A stretch of DNA of 64,000 nt from Bradyrhizobium archetypum (GTDB lineage: Bacteria > Pseudomonadota > Alphaproteobacteria > Rhizobiales > Xanthobacteraceae), in NCBI RefSeq assembly GCF_013114835.1, contig NZ_JAAVLW010000004.1, positions 558,001-622,000 of the forward strand, in the 5' to 3' direction. Numbering within the stretch: position 1 is the stretch's first letter; each line of letters begins with the position of its first letter. The notes beneath the pieces were generated by a model. That model was not told the origin of the DNA, did not search any database, and saw only the letters and a program-made list of their open reading frames with translations. This document shows positions 28,510 to 36,430 of this stretch, one piece after another. The position numbers were made by a program, and so were the translations under genes.

Positions 28510-29228
28510 GTCCCACCTCGATCTAATAATTAGATTCAATATTGCGGAACTATCAAAAGCGTAAATTTCAACGTCTGTTTGGCGCGCTGGTGAAGAAACC
28601 GTAAATTTTTCATGGATTTGGCGAGGATAATGGGTGATCGAGATTAATGTTGCTATTCTTGCGGCGACCGGCCGATTGGAATCTGGCAGCACAGTTTTGC
28701 TGAGTCCTGATCAAGTGGTCAGCTTCGATCCACACGATCTGGCTATCGCTCGTTGTTAGCCGATCTACCTACCAGCGATCGGCTTCAATCTCAGATTGAT
28801 ATTCGAGTCCGGCTCCTGAACAACCTGCGGCGGGTTCGGTTTTATCTTTGTCAGCACCTGGATGAACTTCTGGCGCATCGCTCAACCTGTTCTGGTAGCC
28901 GGCCGGCGCGGCGCAAGAACCTACACGCACTCAGCAACAAAGGGATCGGGCGCGCGCCGACCATAGTCGCAGAGGGTGCGAGTCAAAATTGGCCGTCGAG
29001 GGGCTTCAGAACGAACTTGGCTCTTTCTGGATCGCGCGAAACACTACGATCACAGCGCCGTGGCCCGGTCTGCAACCAGAAATAGCTGCCGGCCCGGTCG
29101 TTACCGGCTTGACCCTGTCGCATCCAAAGGCGCAGACTGCGCTGACAGGGAGGGTGCGAACGCGGTTGAACGTCGGATAATAGATTATATGTTATCGTAA
29201 ACGCGAATCGGAAAAATTGTTGGAACCC
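28510..29228. other. Gap without a supported gene
   Basis: About 720 bases with only weak frames on either strand (for example 28753-29085 plus). The last 50 bases before the H-NS-like gene are strikingly AT-rich (TAATAGATTATATG), probably its promoter region. Confidence 0.4.
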
Positions 29229-29606
29229 ATGGAAAAGTTGGAACTTGAGGCGATGCCTCTTGATGATCTGTGGTCTCTCCACGAGCAACTCACCGCAATC
29301 CTGTCCAAGCGGATTATTGCGGAGAAGCGCCAGCTTGAAAACCGGCTGGTCCAACTCAATCGCGGAAAAATCGCGCAGGCATCGGTTGCCGTCGATGTAA
29401 AATCAACCAAAGCAGGTCGCAAGACTCCTCGGCGCCACTATCCCAGGGTTTTCCCAAAATACCGGAATCCGGCGGTGCCATCCGAAACCTGGTCCGGACG
29501 CGGTAAACAGCCCCGATGGCTGGTTTCCGCTTTGAAGGCCGGTGGCAGGATCGAGGATTTCAAGATCCCCAGTGCACAGCAGGGCAAGGTGAGAGCGCTG
29601 CGTTGA
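29229..29606 (+). CDS. H-NS family nucleoid-associated regulator
   Basis: 125 residues. The N-terminal half is a predicted coiled coil for oligomerisation (LDDLWSLHEQLTAILSKR). The C-terminal DNA-binding domain has the alphaproteobacterial H-NS/HvrA core: KYRNPAVPSETWSGRGKQ then PRWL near residues 85-105. Such proteins bind AT-rich DNA and silence acquired genes. It lies at the border of the AT-rich accessory region, which would be its natural target. ATG at 29229 fits; a TTG four codons earlier is an alternative. Confidence 0.88.
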   Translation: MEKLELEAMPLDDLWSLHEQLTAILSKRIIAEKRQLENRLVQLNRGKIAQASVAVDVKSTKAGRKTPRRHYPRVFPKYRNPAVPSETWSGRGKQPRWLVSALKAGGRIEDFKIPSAQQGKVRALR

Positions 29607-29779
29607 CCCGAGCCTAGGAAAGTCACTTCGGCCTCGGACATCAAATCTCTAGCAGAGCGCGAAGACCTTCCGGCTCCTATTTTAACTTGCAGTTTTGGCG
29701 GTTAGGCGGGCTGCCCGGCCGGTCCCTAAGCGTTTTGGCGAGCGTGCTTGGCGCTACCGGCTGCCTAACGGCTTTGAGC

Positions 29780-30046
29780 CTAAACACGTTTGGAGGGTAC
29801 GAGGTGCAGCCGCGAAAGAAGCTGGCTCAGGAGGTCGCGGCTGGTCAGCCCCATCATGTAGCCGCCCTGAAGGGCGATCGGCGGAACGAGAATGGCCAAC
29901 AGCGCCCCGGACAGGGTTTGGCCGTGCGACGCGGCGGCAACACCGCCGGCAATGATTGTGGCCAGCGTGACGGGGACCAGGATCAAGACGTTGCAGTAAA
30001 CACCAAAGAAAACCCCGACCAGAAAGGCAGCGATTAGCAGTTCCAC
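29780..30046 (-). CDS. Small hypothetical membrane protein
   Basis: 88 residues with about three hydrophobic helices (FLVGVFFGVYCNVLILVPVT, then TLATIIAGGVAAASH, and LLAILVPPIALQGGYMMGL). No named family. The same general design (three-helix, about 90 residues, GYMMGL or GYFLGL near the end) recurs at 47607-47900, so the two may be paralogues. Start ATG at 30046 is plausible with weak ribosome site. Stands alone; function unknown. Confidence 0.6.
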   Translation of the reverse strand: MELLIAAFLVGVFFGVYCNVLILVPVTLATIIAGGVAAASHGQTLSGALLAILVPPIALQGGYMMGLTSRDLLSQLLSRLHLVPSKRV

Positions 30047-30571
30047 CTGAGCCCCCTGGAGCCTGATCGCGGTGCCCAGAATTGTTGCACTGCGATACAG
30101 GCGAATTTAATCTGGCAGCCATTAACGAAGGGTTATTTAACGAATGGCTTTTTAGGTGCTCCGTACCCTTTGACGCAGTGAGGCTGGCCATAACGGACGG
30201 GAATGCCTCCCGCTAGGATCCGATGTCAGGCGCATGAGCGTGACGTAGAGGGACCGTTAGCGGTGATTGCCTGGCGTTTCCCTGCGGGGCAGTTCCAACC
30301 TTCTTTCGACCATGGCTTTGCTTCGTCACGATAGGCCCGTCAGGACAGCGGCGGACGTTACAGCCCGAGAGTGCAGGGACGTGGCACCAGACGCGGGTCA
30401 CGCTCGCCTTGTCTGCGTTGAAAGCCAAGCGCAAACCTGCACCCGGCCAGCCAAGATAACGCGCCCAAGCCGGCTCCGATTTGAGGCAAACGGCAAAGGC
30501 AGTCTAACTTGTCATTGTCTCAGAAAAGGCCTGAAGCTAGGATCGGCATTTAGAAAGCTCAGGAGGCTTCA
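30047..30571. other. Gap without a supported gene
   Basis: No frame with both a ribosome site and a recognisable protein. The end of the stretch supplies the AGGAGG ribosome site of the next gene. Confidence 0.4.
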
Positions 30572-30988
30572 ATGCGGAGGGGCTTTGTTGCGGCCCTGGC
30601 GGTGGCCCTGTCATCACCGGCGGTGTTGGCGCAGCAGTCGCCCGTGACGCCAGGCGGCGTAATAGGCCATCCCCCGCCGCTTCCCGGTCTTCCGCCCGCA
30701 ACTGAACCACAGCCGACGGCGGCGCCATTCAACGCCGCTCCAGCACCCCAGGCAAGCCAATCGCCGCCCAACGGGGCACACGCGCCGCCTAGTACTCCGC
30801 CAGCTCCATATTCTGCCGGCACATTGCCGACGGTGAGTAGCGGTCCAGGATTAGCCACGGTAGGTCCGGATGGCGTTTCAACCAAGATCGTAAAGGCCGT
30901 GCCGTGCGGACTTGTCGCACGCGAGACTGACGGATTTACGACCTGCATCGGGATCCCTGAAAAGCAGCCAAAAACGAAACGCAGGTAG
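30572..30988 (+). CDS. Exported proline-rich hypothetical protein
   Basis: 138 residues. Signal peptide RRGFVAALAVALSSPAVLA with cleavage near residue 21, then a long low-complexity stretch rich in Pro, Ala and Gln, and a compact C-terminus with two cysteines (AVPCGLVARETDGFTTCIGI) that could form a disulfide in the periplasm. The ribosome site AGGAGG is strong and well spaced, so the start is firm. Monocistronic. Function unknown. Confidence 0.7.
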   Translation: MRRGFVAALAVALSSPAVLAQQSPVTPGGVIGHPPPLPGLPPATEPQPTAAPFNAAPAPQASQSPPNGAHAPPSTPPAPYSAGTLPTVSSGPGLATVGPDGVSTKIVKAVPCGLVARETDGFTTCIGIPEKQPKTKRR

Positions 30989-31169
30989 CTGCCACCTTTT
31001 CAATTCCTTGATCCCAAGCCCGACCGAGATGGAGCCAAAAAGCAGTCCAACCCAATCCAGTTTTTTCGGCGGCAGATCAGTCCAGTCGTTCCCACTGTGA
31101 TGCTGGCTGCGCGGCGATAGACATGGGGGAGAATCCAATCCATCGCGGCATTCGCTTTTGAGAACAGCG

Positions 31170-31589
31170 CTAGTGAGACTTAGGCTGTCGGTCGCGCGAT
31201 TGAGCCGGTGTCGTGTTTGCCAGGTTGAAATCGGGGAACCTGGTGAGGAGTGCCGTTCTTAAGAACTGGAAGTGGCCGATGGTTTGCGCAAGCTCGCTTA
31301 ACCGTCGCTGCCCGTTAGCAATCTCGGCACCGAGGTTGTCCTGATTCCGGCTATCTTCAGCGTCACGCGTGAGATATTCGTCCGTGTCATTCCCAAAAGT
31401 AACCGCAGCTAGTGCGAGTACTTCGTCGACGCGTGCGGTTAGGCCAGCGTGCTCGGCCTTGGCTGCCTGAAGTGCATCTTCGATCGCACGAAAGATCGCT
31501 CCAGCTCTGAGACGATCCACTTCGAGGTCCCGCTCTGGAGACCGCGCCTTGAAGTTGATGGCTGGCGCACGCGTGAAAAATCGAAACAT
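31170..31589 (-). CDS. Hypothetical soluble coiled-coil protein
   Basis: 139 residues, no signal peptide. It starts with MFRFFTRAPAINFKARSP and continues as a mostly helical, charged protein (AIEDALQAAKAEHAGLTARV, then NLGAEIANGQRRLSELAQTI) likely to form a coiled coil. No known domain. I start it at the ATG at 31589; in-frame sequence further upstream lacks coding character. It lies just downstream of the divergent-type sugar transferase on the same strand, 370 bases away. Confidence 0.55.
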   Translation of the reverse strand: MFRFFTRAPAINFKARSPERDLEVDRLRAGAIFRAIEDALQAAKAEHAGLTARVDEVLALAAVTFGNDTDEYLTRDAEDSRNQDNLGAEIANGQRRLSELAQTIGHFQFLRTALLTRFPDFNLANTTPAQSRDRQPKSH

Positions 31590-31959
31590 TGTCGCAGATC
31601 CTCGGATATTCTGAGGGGATCGACGAACTCTCGCCGATTCGACCAGAGTAAAGTACCACGAAGCTATAGCAGAAAAGGTCGGTACCTTCACGGCAAAGAA
31701 ACGGGTCATCGCCGCCGAGGATGCCAGGTCGCTGCGCGGCGACATCACGCAAGCGGCGTGATCACTAGAAGCCGCTCCCGGAAGGCAGCTTGAAGCTCCG
31801 CTATCCGTTCCGAAACGCTCGTTGCGGGGGTAAAGAAAATTGGTCGCCTTCAGACCCGCTTCATTGATGTTATCAGGTTCTCGCGGCGCGATGAGGCAAG
31901 CAATCCATCGTTGTCTTAGATCGCACCTGATTGCCAAATCCAAGCTTCGATGGATTTTA
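31590..31959. other. Gap without a supported gene
   Basis: Nothing recognisable on either strand between the coiled-coil protein and the sugar transferase. Confidence 0.4.
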
Positions 31960-32673
31960 TCACTTCTGCTCTTCTTTGTGCGTGAAGAATCTGTCGAAGA
32001 AAATCGCTCCTGGCCGCACCGATGTCGGCTCCAGCATGGCGAACAAGGTTGAAATCGTGATCCTGGCGTCCAACAACAGCGACCAGCCCTTGGCATAAGC
32101 GCAATCGCAGCTAACTCGCTCGCTATACCTCGCCTGGCCGGTAACCCGCCAAAGTCCAGTAATGCCTGGCCTGCACGCCAGATAGGCCGCTGCTTCATCG
32201 GCATAATGATCGATTTCGTCATCGCTGATGGGCTGCGGGCCCACGATGCTCATGTCACCCCGCAGCACGTTGAAGATCTGCGGCAGTTCATCGAGACCAG
32301 CCTTGCGAAATACGGCCCCTAAACGTGTGACGCGCGGTTCATCCGGTCTTTTTTCGGTTTCACTTAGTTCGCGGGCAGCGGAATCCGCGCTCAAGCAACG
32401 GTGTAGCCGGCGAGTTGATTTCGATGCCGAGGTCTCGAATTTCAAACAATCAAAAGCACGACCGCGGAAGCCGACCCTCCGATAGCGAGCGATAATTGAT
32501 CCTCCTGAGGCCAGGAATGTTCCGGCCGCACAGAAAACAAGGAGCGGTAGCAAAAGCCCGATCCCGCCTGCCGCGACAATGATGTCAATCAACCGTTTGA
32601 TCGCTCCCCCTACAGGCGCAACGCTCGCCATCCTGACACTCGCGTCGGAGGTTCGTTTGGCCATTTCCGACAT
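31960..32673 (-). CDS. ExoY/WbaP-like sugar transferase with altered conserved residues
   Basis: 237 residues, one N-terminal membrane helix (IIVAAGGIGLLLPLLVFCA) and a cytoplasmic bacterial sugar-transferase domain that moves a sugar phosphate onto undecaprenyl phosphate. The Asp-Glu dyad block LDELPQIFNVLRGDMSIVGP is intact. However, the usual KFRTM reads KFETS, the usual GPRP reads GPQP and SYDAxY reads SCDCAY, so two normally invariant arginines are lost. The paralogue at 53004 has all of these. ATG at 32673 has an upstream GGGGCGA. It stands apart from the main polysaccharide locus, and may be inactive or have a changed substrate. Confidence 0.82.
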   Translation of the reverse strand: MSEMAKRTSDASVRMASVAPVGGAIKRLIDIIVAAGGIGLLLPLLVFCAAGTFLASGGSIIARYRRVGFRGRAFDCLKFETSASKSTRRLHRCLSADSAARELSETEKRPDEPRVTRLGAVFRKAGLDELPQIFNVLRGDMSIVGPQPISDDEIDHYADEAAAYLACRPGITGLWRVTGQARYSERVSCDCAYAKGWSLLLDARITISTLFAMLEPTSVRPGAIFFDRFFTHKEEQK

Positions 32674-33593
32674 TAAAAGTCGCCCCACTCAAAAGTATTG
32701 GCCGTCAAATGATTTAAATGTGCGATCAGGTTGAATACCTTATCGCATCGCATCATTTGGGCAAGGCGATTATAAGGCGTACAGGCGTCTTGTCTTGGCT
32801 CGGCGCGAAGCTCTTGCGTTTGCCGGAGAGGAGTGTCGACGAAGAAGTCGACATGCCGGCGTGGTCATCTGGCCCCGGACGTGAATTGATTCATATGCCC
32901 GTCACGACACTCGACTATCTTGGCCGGCTCAAGCTAGGGCAGCGGAGCGTTCATCTGCAGACGAAGAGCCGATATCTGAACCTAAAACAAACTTAAGCTT
33001 ACTAACGGCTTAGGTCGCCAACTTTGGTGTCCGAACCGGATGGATCAGATGCAACAGATCATTTCCAAGAAGGCCGAAGATGCCGGGATCGATTGTGGTC
33101 TTGCCGAGCAGTATGCTGAAATCCTGCGTCTAAGAAGCCGGGTCCGGTGGGCGGAATTGGCGCGAAAAAGCTTTCCCCGTCGGCGTACCGTTCGGAAACA
33201 TCCTGGCGTCGATCTAACCAAACACAAATGACGTTCGCATGCTCGAGTCGCGTGAACTCGCTGCGATGTCAGCCGGTCTATGCCGGATGGATAAATTTTG
33301 ATCCGCTTGATTGGCTTTCAGCGATAGCGGCCGTAGATCGTGCTGCTCCACCACGTAGCGCGCCTTATAGGCGTTCTCGAGCTCCAGCACTTCGAGTGTG
33401 AATTCACGGCCCGGGCGTGCTAAGAAGGCATGCAGCGACGTGAACTATGGAGTCGCGTCGACAGCGGTTATTCGCATGCTGTCGCTTGCTTCGGCAGCGC
33501 ACATGATTTTGCTTTGGAAATTTGTTTCGTACGTGCGCCTTCTTGGTTGCTCAGGTTTGATATCCAACGTCAGTAGGGGAAAGGGAGCTTAGG
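32674..33593. other. Gap with two doubtful small frames
   Basis: 920 bases. Plus-strand frames at 32718-32996 (92 codons) and 33040-33231 (63 codons, with EQYAEILRLRSRVRWAELA) have some coding character but no ribosome site and no family. The last bases provide the GGGAG ribosome site of the next gene. Confidence 0.35.
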
Positions 33594-33905
33594 ATGAAAA
33601 CAGGGCAGTTAGCGGTCTGCGTACTGGCCGTTCTTGGAGTTTTATCTCAGTGGGGATCGGCGGACGCTCGCGAGCGAAGGCTTGGCTCGGAAGCGAGGGT
33701 CGAGCAAGCGCATGGAAACTTGCCGCCGGGCGCAAAAACGATCGATGGCGGAGGCAAACCGCTGAAGGGCGCGCCGGAAGGCGGAACCGGTGCCGGTGCT
33801 GCCACAAAGACAGGTCCTACGGCGCCGGTAACCTGCAATCAGCAAAACGCATCCTCGCCGGCTTGCTATAGCGCGACCCAGCAAGCACGTCCTATTGCGC
33901 GATGA
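33594..33905 (+). CDS. Small exported hypothetical protein
   Basis: 103 residues. Signal peptide (QLAVCVLAVLGVLSQWGSADA, cleaved near residue 26) and a polar Gly/Ala/Pro-rich mature part ending with two cysteines nine residues apart (CNQQNASSPACYSA). A GGGAG site precedes the ATG. It converges on csgG with 12 bases between them. Similar in style to the exported proteins at 30572 and 46574. Function unknown; a surface or matrix role is only suggested by the neighbouring curli genes. Confidence 0.6.
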   Translation: MKTGQLAVCVLAVLGVLSQWGSADARERRLGSEARVEQAHGNLPPGAKTIDGGGKPLKGAPEGGTGAGAATKTGPTAPVTCNQQNASSPACYSATQQARPIAR

Positions 33906-33917
33906 GCCTGCTCAGGG

Positions 33918-34844
33918 TCAGTTTTTCGTAACCACCACCGGCTCGGCTACCGGAGCCGCTGCGACCACATTGACAGGCGCCAGGGCCTTCTGGTGGATAT
34001 CGAGTTCGCGCATAAACGCGGCACCGGCCGCCGGATCCCTGAACTCCCAGAGGTTATTCTTCACGCCTTCGAAGATGAGGGAGTAAACGGCGAGCTGAAC
34101 ACCTTCGCGAACGGCGAGCGTGGCGGGGGAGTTCTTCGTAACGCCAATATCGGCTTGCAGCAGTGCGTCGACTGCTGCGAACTGGAAGGCATTGCCGCCG
34201 ACGTTCACGGAATAGATGATCTTCGTGGTGGTAACTGACGCCAACACGCGCCCAGTCTGCACACTGACGGCCCTAAGCGCCACGGTGACGATATCCTGGC
34301 GATATGAGACGTTGCCGCCAATGCCGAGATAGTTCGCACCTATGCCGCCTGTGGTTTCGTTAGTATCGAATCCGATCACGCCGCCATCAAGAAGCACGCC
34401 AGCAAACCGCAGCGGCGGCAGGCTTTGGGCCTTGCTCCCCATCAGTGCGGTGCGCGTATTCTGAATGATTTGCCGTTCCTGCAGCAGCGATTGAAGGTCG
34501 GCGCGTTCGGCGACATCGAACCACGCCCCACCGCCGGCCTTGACCAGAACATCGGTGAGGATGGAGCTGCCGCCTTGAGTTACGGCACGCGAAAACTCGG
34601 CGAAATTGTCATTCGATTTATTCTGGCCGGTCAAATCTGGAAAATTGTAGACCGCCACGTCGAGCTTCTGTTTTGGGGGCGGAAGCGATTCCAGGACCAG
34701 GCCAGTCTTGGTCGCAGGCACAAGGGTTGCAGCCGGAGTCACGGGATCCTTGGCCGTACCGGTAAGCGCACAGCCGCCCCCCGCTAAGGCAAGGAGCGAC
34801 GCCAAAGCCAGCCTGGCACCGAGACAAATCAAGTTAACCCCCAT
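33918..34844 (-). CDS. csgG: Curli secretion channel lipoprotein CsgG
   Basis: 308 residues. CsgG forms the outer-membrane pore that exports curli subunits. Lipoprotein signal ending LALAGGGC (lipidated Cys near residue 25), then the CsgG fold: VAVYNFPDLTGQNKSN near residue 63, WFDVAERADLQSLLQERQII near residue 108, and FAGVLLDGGVIGFDTNETTG near residue 148, where the transmembrane hairpin begins. It is longer than the 277-residue E. coli protein because of extra N- and C-terminal Ala/Val-rich tails. ATG at 34844 is preferred to an upstream TTG. It is last in the csg operon, 100 bases after csgF. Confidence 0.92.
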   Translation of the reverse strand: MGVNLICLGARLALASLLALAGGGCALTGTAKDPVTPAATLVPATKTGLVLESLPPPKQKLDVAVYNFPDLTGQNKSNDNFAEFSRAVTQGGSSILTDVLVKAGGGAWFDVAERADLQSLLQERQIIQNTRTALMGSKAQSLPPLRFAGVLLDGGVIGFDTNETTGGIGANYLGIGGNVSYRQDIVTVALRAVSVQTGRVLASVTTTKIIYSVNVGGNAFQFAAVDALLQADIGVTKNSPATLAVREGVQLAVYSLIFEGVKNNLWEFRDPAAGAAFMRELDIHQKALAPVNVVAAAPVAEPVVVTKN

Positions 34845-34944
34845 GCACGGAACTGGACCCGCGCGCCAACAGGAACGGCTCAACCGAGGCTATTCCGCAA
34901 GTGAACGAAGCAATGGCGAAAGGAAGACCGCGAAATGACCGGAC

Positions 34945-35241
34945 TTATGGATTCGTCGGAATGGTCGTCTGACCATTGCCGCCGATAATGATGATGGGCT
35001 GCCCGCCGCCGTTGCCGATCCCGCTTAGAGCGTTGGTAAGCCCCGAAAGATCGGGACTCTGCTGACCGGACTTGGTGCCATTACCCTGAGCCTGGGCGGT
35101 GGAGAGCAGGAAGTTACCATTCAACGGGTTGCCGCCGAAGGTGGGGCTCACCGGGCGATAAACCTGCTCCGTTGCAGAAGCGGGAGCCGAAAGGACGATG
35201 CTCGCGACCAAGCCGGTTATGGAAATCAATAATCTACTCAC
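34945..35241 (-). CDS. csgF: Curli assembly factor CsgF
   Basis: 98 residues. CsgF caps the CsgG pore from outside and helps anchor the nucleator. After the signal peptide the mature N-terminus reads YRPVSPTFGGNPLNGNFLL, the conserved segment that inserts in the pore. The C-terminal part (IIIIGGNGQTTIPTNP) is much shorter than in E. coli CsgF (138 residues). GTG at 35241, preceded by GGGAG, is chosen; an upstream in-frame ATG would give an implausible leader. It lies between the csgB-like gene and csgG on the same strand. Confidence 0.88.
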   Translation of the reverse strand: MSRLLISITGLVASIVLSAPASATEQVYRPVSPTFGGNPLNGNFLLSTAQAQGNGTKSGQQSPDLSGLTNALSGIGNGGGQPIIIIGGNGQTTIPTNP

Positions 35242-35495
35242 GGCAATCTCCCACCAAAAAATTAAATCGATCAAAAACCTGCCTAAAAGTAGCAAAGGCC
35301 TGCATGTAAGGCTATTGCCCACCGGCAACACTGCGATGTTATCTCGACGGCCTCACTAATCTCTAAAGCCTGGATTTTTCCCGAATGCAGGGCTCTCCGG
35401 CAGTTGGGCGATCATTATCAATCCGGACAGAAAGCCTGGCTGCAGGAAAACTGAATTGACCCATGTTGCATCTCCTCCAGAGAAATTCGAATGGA

Positions 35496-35996
35496 TTATC
35501 GCTTGATCAGCAGCGCGCCATTGGGAAGCCGCGCGATCAGCACGTTGACCGGCGCCGATCCGTTCGGCTGGATCACGCCCACCGAGAGGCCCTGCGTGTT
35601 GATCAGGCCGACGTTGGACTTCAGATTGTTGCCGGCCTGCAGGACGCCGACGCTGTTAGCGTAACCCTTGATGATGCCGACGTTCGAAACGTTGCCGGCG
35701 CCGAGCTGCGCCTGGAGCACCTTGTTGTAGGCGCCGATTTCGAGCGTGCTGGCGAAATTGCCGCCGCTGGCTGGCGCGGCTAGTTCAGGCGCGGCCCGCA
35801 GGCTGCCGGTCTTCGGAGCCGTCCAAGTCGGCGCGCCGCCGGTCGGCGCCGGGTTCGGCGCGACGGGGAGGGCGAGATTGCGCCCCTGGTAAGCCGCGGT
35901 CGCCTGCTGAACGAAAGCGCCTTCAGCAAGCGCACCGGGGCTGGGCAGGATCAAAATGGCTAGGTAGGTGGCAATAGATTTTAGGGCGAGACGCAT
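35496..35996 (-). CDS. Curlin-related protein, CsgB-like
   Basis: 166 residues with signal peptide (YLAILILPSPGALA). The mature protein has a Pro-rich N-terminal segment, then degenerate repeats: YNKVLQAQLGAGN, VGIIKGYANSVGVLQAGN, VGLINTQGLSVGVIQPNGS. These keep the Gln/Asn/Gly spacing of curlin repeats only in part, and it ends with basic LIKR, as nucleator CsgB ends with basic residues. Position between csgH (16-base overlap) and csgF supports a nucleator or minor subunit role. GGGAGCG precedes the start. The orphan gene at 40336 is an alternative CsgB. Confidence 0.65.
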   Translation of the reverse strand: MRLALKSIATYLAILILPSPGALAEGAFVQQATAAYQGRNLALPVAPNPAPTGGAPTWTAPKTGSLRAAPELAAPASGGNFASTLEIGAYNKVLQAQLGAGNVSNVGIIKGYANSVGVLQAGNNLKSNVGLINTQGLSVGVIQPNGSAPVNVLIARLPNGALLIKR

Positions 35997-36370
35997 GAAA
36001 CGCTCCCGAATTCCTTTGTGTCCAGTGTCAGCCGGGCTCGGTAGTGACCGCGGGCAGATCCGTCCAAAACAACTGTGGTCAGTATGGCATCCCGATCGGT
36101 ATCCAGCGCAAACGCTCCGCTCTGGACGTTCTGGCTGGTGCCGGTCGAGCTCTGCTTGAGGATCTCGAAGCGATAGGTCCCGGTCGCAGATTCCCGACCG
36201 TTCGCCACCGCCTCAAGCCGAAGCATATCGTTCTGCGGTGTCACCCGGATCTGACAGCCAATTGTCATTGTCGGCCCAGCCCCGGACGAAAGCTGCGCCC
36301 GCGTACAGTTGAAAAAAACAGCAACGGCAATTGCAGATCCGGTGACGAAGGTCGTGCGCAGGCCCGACAT
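35981..36370 (-). CDS. csgH: Curli chaperone-like protein CsgH
   Basis: 129 residues. Signal peptide (TTFVTGSAIAVAVFFNCTRAQ) and a small beta-rich periplasmic domain with IGCQIRVTPQNDMLRLEAV near residue 42 and a C-terminal SVSCVSP; the two Cys could form a disulfide. CsgH replaces CsgC in Alphaproteobacteria and blocks premature amyloid formation of CsgA in the periplasm. It lies between the major curlin and the CsgB-like gene, as expected. ATG at 36370 has AGGGGA eight bases upstream; ATG at 36379 is three codons earlier and less well placed. Confidence 0.82.
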   Translation of the reverse strand: MSGLRTTFVTGSAIAVAVFFNCTRAQLSSGAGPTMTIGCQIRVTPQNDMLRLEAVANGRESATGTYRFEILKQSSTGTSQNVQSGAFALDTDRDAILTTVVLDGSARGHYRARLTLDTKEFGSVSCVSP

Positions 36371-36430
36371 GCTCGTCATCCCCTGAATGAAAGGGCAACG
36401 GGGGATGAAATCCCGTCGCCCTCTCTGGGC

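Noticed and set aside
30878..31138. Minus-strand frame with a hydrophobic stretch (KLDWVGLLFGSISVGLGIKE)
   Set aside because: It overlaps the end of the well-supported exported protein gene at 30572, has no ribosome site and only one short membrane-like segment. At best a remnant.
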